DNA of 64,000 nucleotides from Ligula intestinalis (lineage: Eukaryota > Platyhelminthes > Cestoda > Diphyllobothriidea > Diphyllobothriidae): positions 7,086,890 through 7,150,889 of the forward strand of contig JAYGXS010000004.1 of assembly GCA_036362985.1 (NCBI GenBank), in the 5' to 3' direction. This document shows positions 12,301 through 24,900 of the stretch, in pieces. The position numbers were made by a program, and so were the translations under genes. The notes below the pieces were generated by a model, which did no database searches, had not been told where the DNA came from, and was given only the letters and a program-made list of their open reading frames with translations. Position 1 is the first letter of the stretch, and every line of letters starts with the position of its first letter.

Positions 12301-15300
12301 TTAACGCCTTTTCTTACCCAATAGCAACAGACAAAACAGCTTTCGACTGTCTAGTTAGCCTTCGCTCGCTTGTATCTTTCCCTATTTTGTTCCACTATGT
12401 TGTGCTTTGTTGCGTTTTCTGCCTTTTGGAATGCGGGCTTCCCGTTAACCTAGCTGCTGACTACCTGGCGCGTCCACAGGGGGCGGATAGCGGAACGGCC
12501 TTCAGTGAAGGTTAGCTGCAAAATAAGCAGGCTCCTGGGTCTAGCGTATAAGCAGTCGCGGACAAGCAGCAACAATGCTACCAGGGTGCAGAGAGCTGAC
12601 GTCTGGTGCACTGACTGCCTTTTAAAATGACACAAGTCCCAATGTAGATTTGCTCGTCACCGTTGACTTCTAGTTATGTTCTTGAGCCAAAGGGCTAGAG
12701 GAGACTACCTCGAATAAATAACCAGAGCAGCTTGTTGGGGACCCGCCTGTAGTTCGAATCCCCAATAACCGGTATGCAAACGTCTACAATTAAAAGTGTC
12801 ATTAGAACAACAGAGAACATGGTCAATCCAGCCTTGATTTGCCATTCGAAACGAGCAAGCCCCGAATGCTACTGTTAGTCGTTTTATCCTTTACGTACTG
12901 CAGTGACCGTCTGTGCGGTTATTAGCAGTCTCGAAGCAATGATTCCTGGGCCCGCTGCACCCCTGCAGTGTATGAGCACGTGCGTGGCACGCGTAGAGGT
13001 ACTATTTGAATTTTCGACCATCGCACGTTCCCAATCCGCTGCGTCTAGACAAGCCACTGATGCGTATGAGAATAAGGCCAATACCCGAGAAGTCAACATT
13101 TACGGCAAATACAGCCGCCCTTACGAATGTCTGATTCATGCTATGGAGATCAGACCGGGTGTCTGACACGCTTAGAAAAGCGGTTTAGCTCAGTCAGCCA
13201 CTGCGTTCACGCCCATTTCCGATTTTCTCACCAGCAGTTGAGAGCGAAGTGATTGGATACAACCTAAGCAAACGTTCGCGTAGGTCACTGCTGATAGGCG
13301 CCCACCTCCTAGGGCGGCGATGCAAGCTTTCGTGCGTACTGGTCAAAGTTCAGGAAGCGGTCTGCATCTCGTTTGTGTTTGAGAAACTTTGGGCTTTATT
13401 CCTCTTTTTTTATTCAAAAGTCCAGTTATTTTTAGACTTATAATTTGTAAAAGTACACTTGTTAAAGGCGTCTCGAGACGCATGCGGCTGGTCTAAGTGC
13501 GCCGTCGAGTCTCAAGGCGTCGTACGCCTCAGGGCATCATTTTGAGAGGTGATTGCTGCAGGTTACCAGTATCAAAACGCTGAAGTGAGTTTTCGTACGT
13601 TTCTGCCCCTACAGAATGTGGTACTAGGCTCAGCATAATATAAAAACCAAATTACCGAAGAAATAGAAATTCTGCATTGAAAGACAACTGCCGTCTCTCC
13701 TTGTGGTAGAGTATTTGCCCCTGAATGTCCACCTTGTTAATCTTTATGCAATGAAAATTGAGAACTGCAATTACGGCCTTCCTCCACTGATATACTTTTC
13801 TGACTCGTGCTAACACTTATTCTCTGATAAAAAGCATTTCTCTTTAATTGTTGAGACTGCTTTATGTCTGTTTATTACCAAGTCCTGTTCCATGATTGTA
13901 AATGCACTGCGTAGAGTATTCGTCACCGTTTCCCAGAACGAGCGATGTGGCAGTCGTTCCGTGTCACAGTCACGTGTTCAAGAAAAATAAACTACAAGCA
14001 AGGCATTTCATTTATACTTGGAAACCAAATTTCATAAGATATTTTCTACAGCTGCAACACTGGAGTTGGGTATCTCTAGCTGACGACGGCTTATGCGCCA
14101 GAAATGGCCATTCTAGAGTCCCATTTCTTGTCGGAATGCCTGACATAAAAATATGTTGCTGAAACTTATTTATTTACATTGCAATAAGTCGCCTTGCGAA
14201 ACACCCTCGGATGGATCCGGGCTCGCTTGGCATCAACCAGGGTAGGTACATCCTGAAAAACAGATCGATGTACAATTAACTACTACTATTGTCTACAGCC
14301 ACCGAACGATGATTAGTCAAGTCTAGGAGAGCGTACGTTGTGGCAGTCTGCTAGTGCTTGTGGACAAATGGCCCGTCGAAACCGTTTTATTGTGTAGCCC
14401 GTAAAATTGCAGAGTTATGTGTTCAGAAATCTTGTTCCGGGACGTGCTTGATCGACCGGTCGCTTTAATTGGTGTCCATGGGCGTTGTCAGCTTAACCGG
14501 AAATGCCAGCTGCCTCTAGTTATGCGACTGCGCAAACCTCCTACCCACAGAAGATGGACGACTGCATCTGTGAGTATTTTCGCTATTAGTGCTTATGTTT
14601 TGATGAAGCAGTCTATGGAACTGCGAACCCAGCCGTCAATCTGGATTGCTGCCTGTTAACGTACGAACTGTAGCACCTTTGCTCTGTTTACTCTGCGAGA
14701 ATTTGTTTAGACATATCTCATAGGGCTGGGGAAATTCGTTGTGGACACTGCGGAACCACTTTCCTGTCCTGTCATGCTCCAATTCGCGTACAGGTTATTT
14801 CGAGCACTGGCAGTTCTCCAATAGAACTTCGCACCCTCAGCTTGACCGTCGTCCACCGTGAACCCCGACGTGCGGTTGAGGTAATCACAGCAGACGCGTC
14901 TACGACCGCGTCCCCCCCCCCCCGCCCTCCCGGCGGCCAAAGTCTGCTACACCCATCTCCCTACGTTAGATCGACTCTCCTTTCCGCCCAATCCGTGTTT
15001 TTGATGACGGAGCAGCCCCTCCCGGCCACGCTGCTCCGACTCCTCCTCCTCGCCGCCGGAATTGAGGCCAACCCTGGACCTCTCTGGTACTGCTCGTTCT
15101 GCCGAGTCCGCCTGAGCCGCCGCGACTGGTCTGTACGTTGCGGCTCCTGCAATGATTGGTGCCATCTCCGCTGCAGTGGCCTCTCCACGGCTGCCGATTG
15201 GTCGCCCGCCTTCGCGTGTCCCAGCTGTGCCGTGCCTCCAGCCCGTCCGGTCATGAACCCAATCCTCTGGTCTCCGACCTTGCCTCACCACCTCGTCTTC

Positions 15301-18300
15301 AGATCTTACAATTCAACGCCAACGGCCTCCTTGGGAAGCTTGACCAGCTCCTGGCCTTCATGTGCTCGCACAGCATAGCTGTGGCGGCTATCCAAGAGAC
15401 AAATTGGTCTAACTCCACTAAGGTCCCTTCCTGTGCTGATTACACGATTGTCCGTCGCGACCGCGGCCGCAACAAAGGCGGAGGTTTGGCCTTCCTGGTG
15501 GACACATCCATTGCCCATCACCAGCTTCCCCTGCTTGGAGCCGATCCCACGGAAGTACTGGCAATTTCCCTTGACATTGGCCCAGCGCCCCTAACCGTCG
15601 TGAACGTGTACATCCCTCCAACTTCCAGTTGTCCTCCCGGTTTCACCGTCTCTATCGCTCCCTACTTACCTTCTGGAAACAGTTTGGTGCTAGGTGACTT
15701 CAACGCCCACCATGACCTGTGGTGCTCTAACTTGGCAGCCGACCCCCGAGGAGAAGCTCAGGCTGATGAAATAGAACACGCCCTCTTTGCCGTTCTCAAC
15801 GAGAACAGCCAAACGCGGCTCCCGACCAACGGCGCCTCCAGCTCGCCCGATGTTTCCCTCGCCAGTCTCAGTCTGGTAGCCTCCACCATGTGGAACACGG
15901 AAATCACCCTGGGTAGCGACCACCTCCCCATTGTGCTCGAATTGGCCACCGCCGCCGAGCGTATCAAAGCCCCCAACCGGCACTTCATTAATTTCAAGAA
16001 AGCCAATTGGGCAGCGTTCACGACCGAATGCGAAGCTGGAAACCGATTAGCTATCGCCTCCCGCCTGTGTCCACACGGCGGAGCGAGCCCTTCGTCGACT
16101 ACTCCTGGCAGCAGCAAGTCACCACATCCCTAACGGCCGCATTCCCCTACTCCGTCCTAACTATCCGCCCGAAGCCTCCCACCTGGAATGAGAGAGCGAC
16201 GAAATACGAGCGCGTGATGCCAGTGATCCACGCGTTGGCGAACTGAATGGCTTATTCACTAAGACTATCAACGATAGCAAACGCCAAAGCTGGCATGAAC
16301 TAGTTTCCGATTTTAATTTCAGCGGCAACTCAGCTGCCACTTGGAAGCTTTTACGCAACCTGACCAAACCCCGGGCTGATACATCTAACCAGTCTATTAG
16401 CTTCGGGGACGGCAAGTTCATTTCCAACATCGGTAAGATCGCCGCGAAGATGAACAAGCTGTTCTCGCCCCGCTCGGCTCCCAGTCCCAAAAGCCCGCGC
16501 CCCCTTCTTCGTCTCCTCCATAAAGCCCCGCCCCCAGACATTTCCTTTTCGGCTGATGCCATCCTCACCACCGTCAAGCAAATGAGAGCTTTGGGACCAG
16601 ATGGTCTGGCTCCTATCCATGTGCGCCACATCGGCCCGAAGGTGGCTGCCTACCTTGCCGCCCTCCTCAAACTTTCACTGGGAACTTCAATCATCCCTGA
16701 TTGCTGGCACCAGTCGATCATTATCCCATTGGTCAAAGCAGGCAAGAACCCCTCCCTAGCGAACTTTTATCGCCCAATTGCCCTCCTCAGTCCATTGGCT
16801 AAGATCCTGGAACGGCTCATCCACCCAATTCTGACGTCTGTGGCGGAACTATGTTGCCACCAACATGGTTTCCGATCAGGTCGTGGGACTACAACGGCGC
16901 TTTTTGAGCTCAGCGACGCCATCCTCGAGGGCTTCAATCAACAGAAGCCCGCTTCGCAGACCGTGGCAGTCTTAATTGACCTGTCACGAGCCTTTGACTG
17001 CGTCCGCCACGATCAGCTCCTGCAGGACTTGGTCTCGCTGAACGTCCAGACTGGCCTGGTCCGATGGTTGGCGGCCTACATCCGTGGCCGTCACGATCGT
17101 GTCCTTTTTCGGGGCGCTCTCTCTAAGCCCCGTAAGCAGACCTGTAGCGTCCCTCAAGGCTCTGTGCTCAGCCCGACGCTCTTTAACATCTACATGCGAG
17201 AGCTCCCACTCCCCCGGGCACCTGTGCAAGTGGTATCCTATGCGGACGATGTTACGTTCTTTTGCCGGCGCCATAGCATTGATCAGGCTGCACAGATCCT
17301 CACAAAGTTAATGACTGTTGTCGAAAACTTCCTCACCCAGCGCGGAATGACGATCTCGGCAGCCAAGTCTTCCGTAACTGTTTGTACGCTTGATCCGAAG
17401 GAGTTTAATCGTCGCCCGGCCATCACCGTCAACGGGGCGTTCGTACCCCTCGTCCGCAAGCCCAAACTCCTTGGTGTGCGTTTTGATCCGCTTTTAACGC
17501 TCGCAAACCGTGCCAGGGAGACCGCAGCCAAAGTGAGCCGCTGCACCAAAGTCCTCAAGGCTCTAGTAGGCACATCCAGGGGCTGCGTGACAGAGACTTT
17601 GTCCACTACTTTCAAGGCGCTGGCCAAGCCGCACCTCACTTATGTGGCATAAAGTTGGTCTCCTACGTTGAGCTCTTCCAGCCTGCGCCGTCTCCAGTCA
17701 GCACAGAACGCTGCTCTCCGCAGGATCACAGGCTGCTATAAAATGTCGCCTATAGATCATCGTCATGCGAAGGCTTCTGTTCTACCGGTCGCCCACCACA
17801 ACACTCCTTAGCCAGCAGTTCTGATGGACTTGTTCGCCACCCGGCTATCCCAATCATCACCGTTGCAACGCTCCTGAGCCCAGCCGCAACGTCCGACCGT
17901 CTATTCGAGCACTCCACAAGGAAGCTGTTGCCTCGTCTCTCGCGGATCTACCTGTTGATAGCTCTGCCACTAAGACAGGCTTCAAGCGTCTCCATGAGAG
18001 AGTCGTTGTCGAGGAGAAACGAGGTTACCGTCCCCCGGTTTTTTTTGGGTGGCCATCAACCTCCGATTGCAGCCTCGGAACGATATCTCCCGAGGGTCAT
18101 TCGCTGTACCCTGGCGCAGCTACGCAGTGGCTACTGCATGCTGCTTCGCCAGTACCAACACCGGCTCGACCCGTCCATACCCGACTGCGGCGTCTCGCCG
18201 CATGACTGGCGTCATCTGTTCGCCTGCAGTTCCCGGCCTGGCACCCACCTCACTCCTGCAGACCTTTGGCTCAAGCCGGTCGAGGTCGTGGCTTTTCTCC

Positions 18301-18955
18301 GTCTCCCAACTACTCCCAGTTTGGATTTCGGCGGGGATTCCTGATCGAACAATGGGCTACGGCACACACACACACACGTGTGGTTGAGGTTACCACAGTA
18401 GACTCGTCTTTGTCGCGTTCCCACCCGCCTTATGGCAGTCAAGGTCTGCTTCACCAATCTCCCTAATCAGGGCTACGACACACACACACACACCTGCGTT
18501 TGACTCGGGGACGCATACTCCTGCGTGAATTAGTTTATAGGGATAGTAGACTTGCGAAGCATCTGCCGGACTCTGTTCTCTATTGGTAAGCCAGTGTCAC
18601 ATGATCGGAGGCGAACTCGGATGTAGTGACTGACAGCTAAATTGCCCGTCTACACGTACCACATGTGAACTGCCTGTTACTTATCTTTCCCTTATTTTCT
18701 GACATGCAGGGCAGTCGCAACAGTGCCCAGCACTCTGCTCTGGCCGATCGTGCCCTTTGTGCTCATCCTTGGCGTGATCGCACTCGTAATCTTTGTGGAC
18801 GTGAATCTACGTTCCATAGCAACTGCCCAGGGCGTAAGGTTTGCCAACGCCTCTGCGGAACCGGAGAAATTCACAAGGAAATGGATGCAGTGGGCGATCA
18901 GTAACGCCATACCCTGCGATCCCATGGTAAGTTCTTTCATCTACAGTACCATCAT

Positions 18956-18998
<43 letters not shown>

Positions 18999-21900
18999 TT
19001 CTTTCCAGTAATCGTTAAGGAAATTATAAGAAAGATTTATTTTCTGTCTGAAACCGCATACAAAACGCCAGACGCCCACTGACAAGCCCAAACCTCTGCC
19101 ATTTGTTTTAGGCATAGGCTAAACACGTGTCTAGGCCTTAAGCTGATATTTTGTTGGCGTTTTAGCGTAAGTCGCTTATCACCTTTTGCGTTTTGTCTCT
19201 ATGCGTCTGCCTGTGAGTAGCTCATAGCTCAATATTAGAGCGTCGGTCATAATGACCAAAAATCCTCTGTTGAAGTCTCACGTGCTGACGACTGCGGTAA
19301 GGTATGATTTGCCCTGAAAGGCGACTAAGATTGTTTGGACACGTTCTCCGTCTTCCGCCCCACGAGCCTAGATATGCTGCCCTCGAACTGGCACCGCAGC
19401 CCACCTTGAGGCATTCAAGAGGAGGGCAACTGTAGACTTGGCTGGACACCGTCCGTCAAGACATGGAAGCGCTTCTTGGACATTCTAGCTTTGGTCTCCG
19501 TCGCTGGAGAAAAGACTGGGTGGAGCTTTCCAGATCCGCTGCTGCCAATCACCATGCATGGAAGGGTACCGTCCGTCATTGAGGCCGGCTAGATCAGGCA
19601 TCATCACAGCCGTAACAAGTACAAGTACGAGAAAATCATGATGACCAATAAGCCATAAATGGTCATTCCCGTCTGCCTTCTCTTTCTCTTTGCACAGACT
19701 TTTGCAAGTTAAACTGTAGGCGTATTCGTGCTATTAACCCTGGACTTATTCGTTACCTGGTCTCATCTTTCACTATATTGATTTATTTGTAGCGCTTGTA
19801 TAGTTTCTTGGAGGAGAAATTTAACATTCGACAGTTGCAGCGGTACGATGTATGCATAAGTTTGCAGTTTTTGGTAACGGTCTGGTTTCGGGCGCACTGT
19901 AGCTGGCGAAGGCCCCCAACATTCGGTAGTACGGGATATTTGGTAATAGGGGTTAAATTGGTCGGGCATCTCTGTGGAAATCGTAAATAATCACAGAGTA
20001 GAAAATAATTGGGACAGTTATTTGCATAACCTAGTACATAGGTGTACTCTGATCTGGTCCAGGATTCACCGACTTGGTTGTTTCGTCTGGCGACTCGCTT
20101 TCACTTCAGGTTTTTCTCAAGGGCGAAACAATTATGTTACTCGCTAACTTTAAGTAACCAATGTATTACCGAAAAACGTTAAAGAGTACTGAATACGCGT
20201 ATTTCTGGCTTTTTGGCCGTCATCGGCAGTACCTACCCAACTTTACTATAGTCGCAGAAACTGCCGCTTCACTCGAGTTTCGAACCCGCGACTACGTGAA
20301 TCCTGGACCAGATCGGAGTACACCTATGTACTGGGAACCACAACAGATGCTTCTTCGACCGCGTTCCCACCCGCCCTCCCGGCGGTCAAGGTCTGCTACA
20401 CCCATCTCCCTACGTTGGATCAAACCCCCCCTCAGCCTAACTCGTGTTTTTGATGACGGAGCAGTCCCTCCAGGCCACGCTGCTCCGACTCCTCCTCCTT
20501 CATGCCGGTATTGAGGCCAACTCTGGACCTATCTGGTACTGCTCGTTCTGCCTGAGCCGCCGCGACTGGTCTGTACGTTGCGGCTCCTGCAATGGTTGGT
20601 GCCATCTCCGCTGCAGTGGCCTCGCCAAAGCTGCCGATTGGTCGCCCGCCTTCGCGTGTCCCAGGTGTCCCGTGTTCCTCCGGTCTCCACGCCTCCAGCC
20701 CGCCCGGTCCTGAACCCAAAGCCTCTGGTCCCCAACCTTGCCTAAACGCCTGGTCTAAAGATCCTCTATTTCAACGCCAACGGCCTACTTACCAAGTTTG
20801 ACCAGCTCCTGGCCTTCACGCGTTCGCACAGCATAGCTGTGGCGGCTATTCAAGAGACAAAATGGTCTAACTCCACTAAGGTCCCGTCTTGTGCTGGCTA
20901 CATGATCGTCCGTCGCGACCGCTGCCGCAACAAAGGTGGAGGCTTGGCCTTCCTGGAGGACAATTCCATTGCCCAGCTACCTCTGCTTGGTGCCGATCCC
21001 ATGGAAATACTAGCGATTTCCCTTAACATTGGCCCGGTGCCGCTAACCGTCGTGAACATGTACATCCTACCAACTTCCAGTTGTCCTCCCGGTTTCACCG
21101 CCTCTATCGCTCCCTACTTACCTTCTGGTGACAATTTGGTACTAGGTGACTTCAACGCCCATCATGACCTGTGATGCTCCAATTTGGCGGCCGATTCCCG
21201 GGGAGAAGTCCTGGCCGATGAACTAGAACAAGCTCCCTTCGCAGTCCTCAACGAGGACAGCCCAATGCGGCTCCCACCCAACTGTGCCCCCGGCTCTCCC
21301 AATATCTCCCTTGCCAGTCTCAGTCTGGTAGCCTCCACCATCTGGATCACAGAAATCAGCCTAGGGAGCGATCACCTCCCTAAAGTGCTGGAATTGGTCA
21401 CCTCTGCCGACCGTATCAAGGCTCCAAACAGGCATTTTATCAACTTCAAGAGAGCTGACTGGGCAGCGTTAACCGCGGAATGCGAAGCGGGAACCGATCA
21501 GCTACCCCCCCCTCCCCCCACCTGTGTCCGCAAGGCGGAGCGGGCCGTTCGTCACCTGCTTCTGGCAGCAGTAGGTATGATCGCGCGAAGATGAACAAGC
21601 TGTTCTCGCCCCGCTCGGCTCCCAGTCCCAAAAGCCAGCGCCCCCTCCTTCGCCTCCTCCATAAGGCCTCGCTTCCGGACATTTCCTTCTCGGCCGATGC
21701 TATCCTCACCGCCGTCAGGAAAACGAAAGTCTCGTAAGCCTTAGGACCTGATGGCCTGGCTCCTATCCATTTGCGCCATATCGGCCCGAAGTTGGCTACC
21801 TACCTGGCAGCCATTTTCAATCTTTCGCTGGCCAGTTCAATCATCCCCGATTACTGGCGCCAGTCGACAATCATTCCCCTAGTCAAAGCTGGCAAGGACC

Positions 21901-24900
21901 CCAGTCAAGCGACGTCCTATCGCCCAATCGCCCTCCTCGGTCCACTGGCGAAAATTTTGGAGCGACTTCTTCCAATTCTGACGTCTGTAGTGGATCTGTC
22001 CAACCACCAAAATGGTTTTAGGTCTGGTCGTGGCACAAAAATGGCTCTTTTCGAGCTCAGTGGCTCCATCCTTGAGGGCTTAAATCAACAGAAGCCCACT
22101 TCGTGGACCGTGGCAGTCTCAATTGACCTGTCACGAGCCTTTTACTGCGTCCGCCACGATCAGCTCCTGCAGGACTTGGTCTCGCTGAACGTCCAGACTG
22201 GCCTGGTCCGATGGTTGGCGGCCTACATCCGTGGCCGTCACGATCGTGTCCTTTTTCGGGGCGCTCTCTCTAAGCCCCGTAAGCAGACCTGTAGCGTCCC
22301 TCAAGGCTCTGTGCTCAGCCCGACGCTCTTTAACATCTACATGCGAGAGCTCCCACTCCCCCGGGCACCTGTGCAAGTGGTATCCTATGCGGACGATGTT
22401 ACGTTCTTTTGCCGTCGCCATAACATTGCTCAGGCTGCACAGTTCCTCTCGGAATTCATGCATAACATTGTGGACTACCTCACTCAGCGCGGGATGTCGA
22501 TCTTGGCTATCAAGTCGTCCGTGACTGTTTCCACACTGGATCCGAAGGAGTTTAATCGCCTCCCGGATATCATCGTCAACGGTGAGGCTTTACCGCTGGT
22601 CCGAAAACCCAAGCTCCTCGGCGTCCGTTTAGATTCGCTCTTCACGTTCGCAGACCATGCGAGGGGTGTCGCAAGCAAACTGAACAGGTGCATCAAGGTC
22701 CTCAAGGCTCTCGCAGGCACTTCCTGCGGCTGCGCGAAAGAGTTGCTGATGACCACATTCAATGCAATGGCCAAGCCGCATCACACTTATGCGGCATCTA
22801 TGCTGTCTCCCACAATCAGCTCCTCCAGCCTCCGCCGCCTTCAGTCAGCACAGAATGGTGCCCTCCGCACGATCACTGGCCGCTATAAAATGTCGCCCAT
22901 CGATCACCTTCATGCGGAGGCTTCTGTCCTGCTGGTCGCCGCAAACAACAAACTCCTCGGCCAGCAGTTCTGGTGTACCTGTTCACAACCTGGCCATCCG
23001 AACCACCATCGTTGCAACGCTCCCGAGCCTAGCCGTAACGTTCGGACGTCTATCCGAGGTCTCCACAAGGCATATGTCGCCTCGTCTCTCTCGGATCTAC
23101 CCGTTGATGGCTCCGCCATCAGGACAGGCTACCAGCGCCTTCACCAGAGAGCAGTTGTGGACACAATATCCAGCTACCATTTTCTCGGTCCTCCTGGGTG
23201 GCTATCCACCTCCGATTGCGACCTCGGAACGTCATCTCCTACGGGTGACTCGTTGTACCCTGGCGCAGCTTCGCAGCGGCCACTGCATGCTGCTTCGCCA
23301 GTACCAACACCGGCTCGACCCGCGCATACCCGACTGCGGAGTCTCGCCGCATGACTGCCGTCACCTCTTCGTCTGCAGTTCCCGGCCCGGCACCCAACTC
23401 ACCCCCGAGGACCTTTGGCTGAAGCCGGCCGAGGTTGCGGCTTTTCTCCGCCTCCCGACTGCACCCAGTTTGGACTCCGGTGGGAACCCCTGATCCAACA
23501 TGGACTGCCAACCAACCAACACCTATGTACTAATCTATATCACGATAATTAAAATGAATAATGCAACCAGCGGGAAATTGGGCAACTGTGCAAAGAAGCA
23601 GACTAAAATAAGACTGATAAATAAAAACCTAAATAAAACGACAGTCAAAACTAAACTAAACTACTAAAGATAAAAGTAGTCGCAGGATGTTAAAGATTTT
23701 GGTGTGTAGAGTGTATCGTGGATAGGCTGTCACACCTTTTTGGTGAGGAAAACAGGCTTTCTACTACAGAATAAACTAGGCACTTATGCAACGTAAGCAT
23801 AATAAATCTGAAACCAAACTGTCAAGCGATATTTATGGTATCTGGTCGGTTTTGCAATCCCAAGTTTGTTCGTCTTTTGTAAGATTATTCAACTACACCA
23901 ATCGATATAAAAATCAAACATTTTCTCTTCCTCACGAAAGGTAATTTAAAAGCGTTTTTTTTGTTTGTTAGGTTGATGTTTTAACAGACATTCTTTTTCT
24001 CCCGACTTCTGCTTTCACCCCTTGTAGGCGAACACGACTGCTGGCGAGATCTGCTATTTCGTGCGCTATGGAGGATCCAAGCAAGTCCCTTTTAATTCCC
24101 CCTAAAAATCGCTGTTTGTCCACTAAGGTCCTTCTCTGCCTCATCGTTAAAAAGGATTAAAACCCTTTGTTAGCGCTCTGTAGAGAAAAACAGGACGAAG
24201 AAGCGATCACTGGAACAAGAGTTTTATTGTCCTGACGTTTCAGATTCCGTCGGGAACCCTTAGTCATAGGTAACCGTAAACCAGTCTGAGTCATGCGCAG
24301 ATGAGGGGTGATACATGCATAGATTGCACGGTATTCATAAATATATAATATAAATACCTTGCAATCTGTGCATATATCACCCCTTATCTGCGCATGACTC
24401 AAACTGGTTTACGGTTACCTATGACTAAGGATTCCTGACCGAATCTGAAACGTCGGGACAATAAAACTCTTGTTCCAGTAATCGCTTCTTCTTCTTCTTC
24501 TTCTTCGTCTTCTGAACTGCTTCCTGGAACTTGGATATTATCCTCTATTGGCTCTGTAGAGAGTTGTTTTTATTCTACCCGCGGTCTACAAATATGCTGA
24601 ACCTTCCAAAACCGAAGCGTTTGGTATACGCACAATTGCTGACTGGGGCCTCCGATAGAGTACCACAAACTAGGAAAATTACTTTATCTTAACCTTGTGT
24701 GTTAGGCCCTAGGAGTCTTCACTGTCAGTATCACCTTCATCTTCGCCACAGAGAGGCCACTGGCATCATCAGCATCGTCATCATTTACGTCTTCCACTCC
24801 AAAAAAATTATTGACTGAGCTTTTATTGATTCTTATTAGCTTTAGTGATGCAACCTTCAATAGTGTGCGTTCGTAGGGCCGAGCACCTTCTCGCAGACAT

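Larger units (their letters stand above)
14868..18377 (+). mobile_element. LINE copy 1: non-LTR retrotransposon with PHD finger, endonuclease and reverse transcriptase (degenerate)
   Basis: About 3.5 kb inside an SLC44 intron, same strand as the gene. In order: 5' UTR, PHD-like finger ORF, apurinic endonuclease, reverse transcriptase, and a C-terminal region with a CxxC..H..H..C-type knuckle and [13 protein letters not shown]. It ends in a CA-rich tail near 18363-18377. Frames are broken between PHD and endonuclease, after the endonuclease (stop near 16131) and after the RT (stop at 17650), so it is not active. Organisation resembles CR1/L2/Jockey-group elements; the clade is not settled by eye. 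Clear target-site duplications were not found. Confidence 0.88.
20333..23518 (+). mobile_element. LINE copy 2 of the same family, with target-site duplication
   Basis: About 3.2 kb, flanked by a 13-bp direct repeat ACACCTATGTACT (20320-20332 and 23519-23531), which fixes both ends. It has the same order of domains as copy 1: PHD finger, endonuclease, RT, C-terminal knuckle. The 3' tail is ACCAACCAAC rather than CA repeats. The endonuclease has a TGA at 21172 (CDL then stop where copy 1 has LWCSN), and there are frameshifts near 20713 and 21590-21770. It lies in the SLC44 intron after that of copy 1, same strand as the gene. Confidence 0.9.

Noticed and set aside
12740..12775. tRNA-like B box GTTCGAATCCCC
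   Set aside because: No convincing A box at the right distance and no cloverleaf; at most a SINE scrap.
16984..17274. Long open frame on the - strand, repeated identically at 22131-22463
   Set aside because: It is the antisense shadow of the RT gene; its conservation only reflects the near-identical 294-bp tract.
24085..24086. GT donor just after SLC44 exon e
   Set aside because: It breaks the frame into the conserved [10 protein letters not shown] exon; the GC donor does not.
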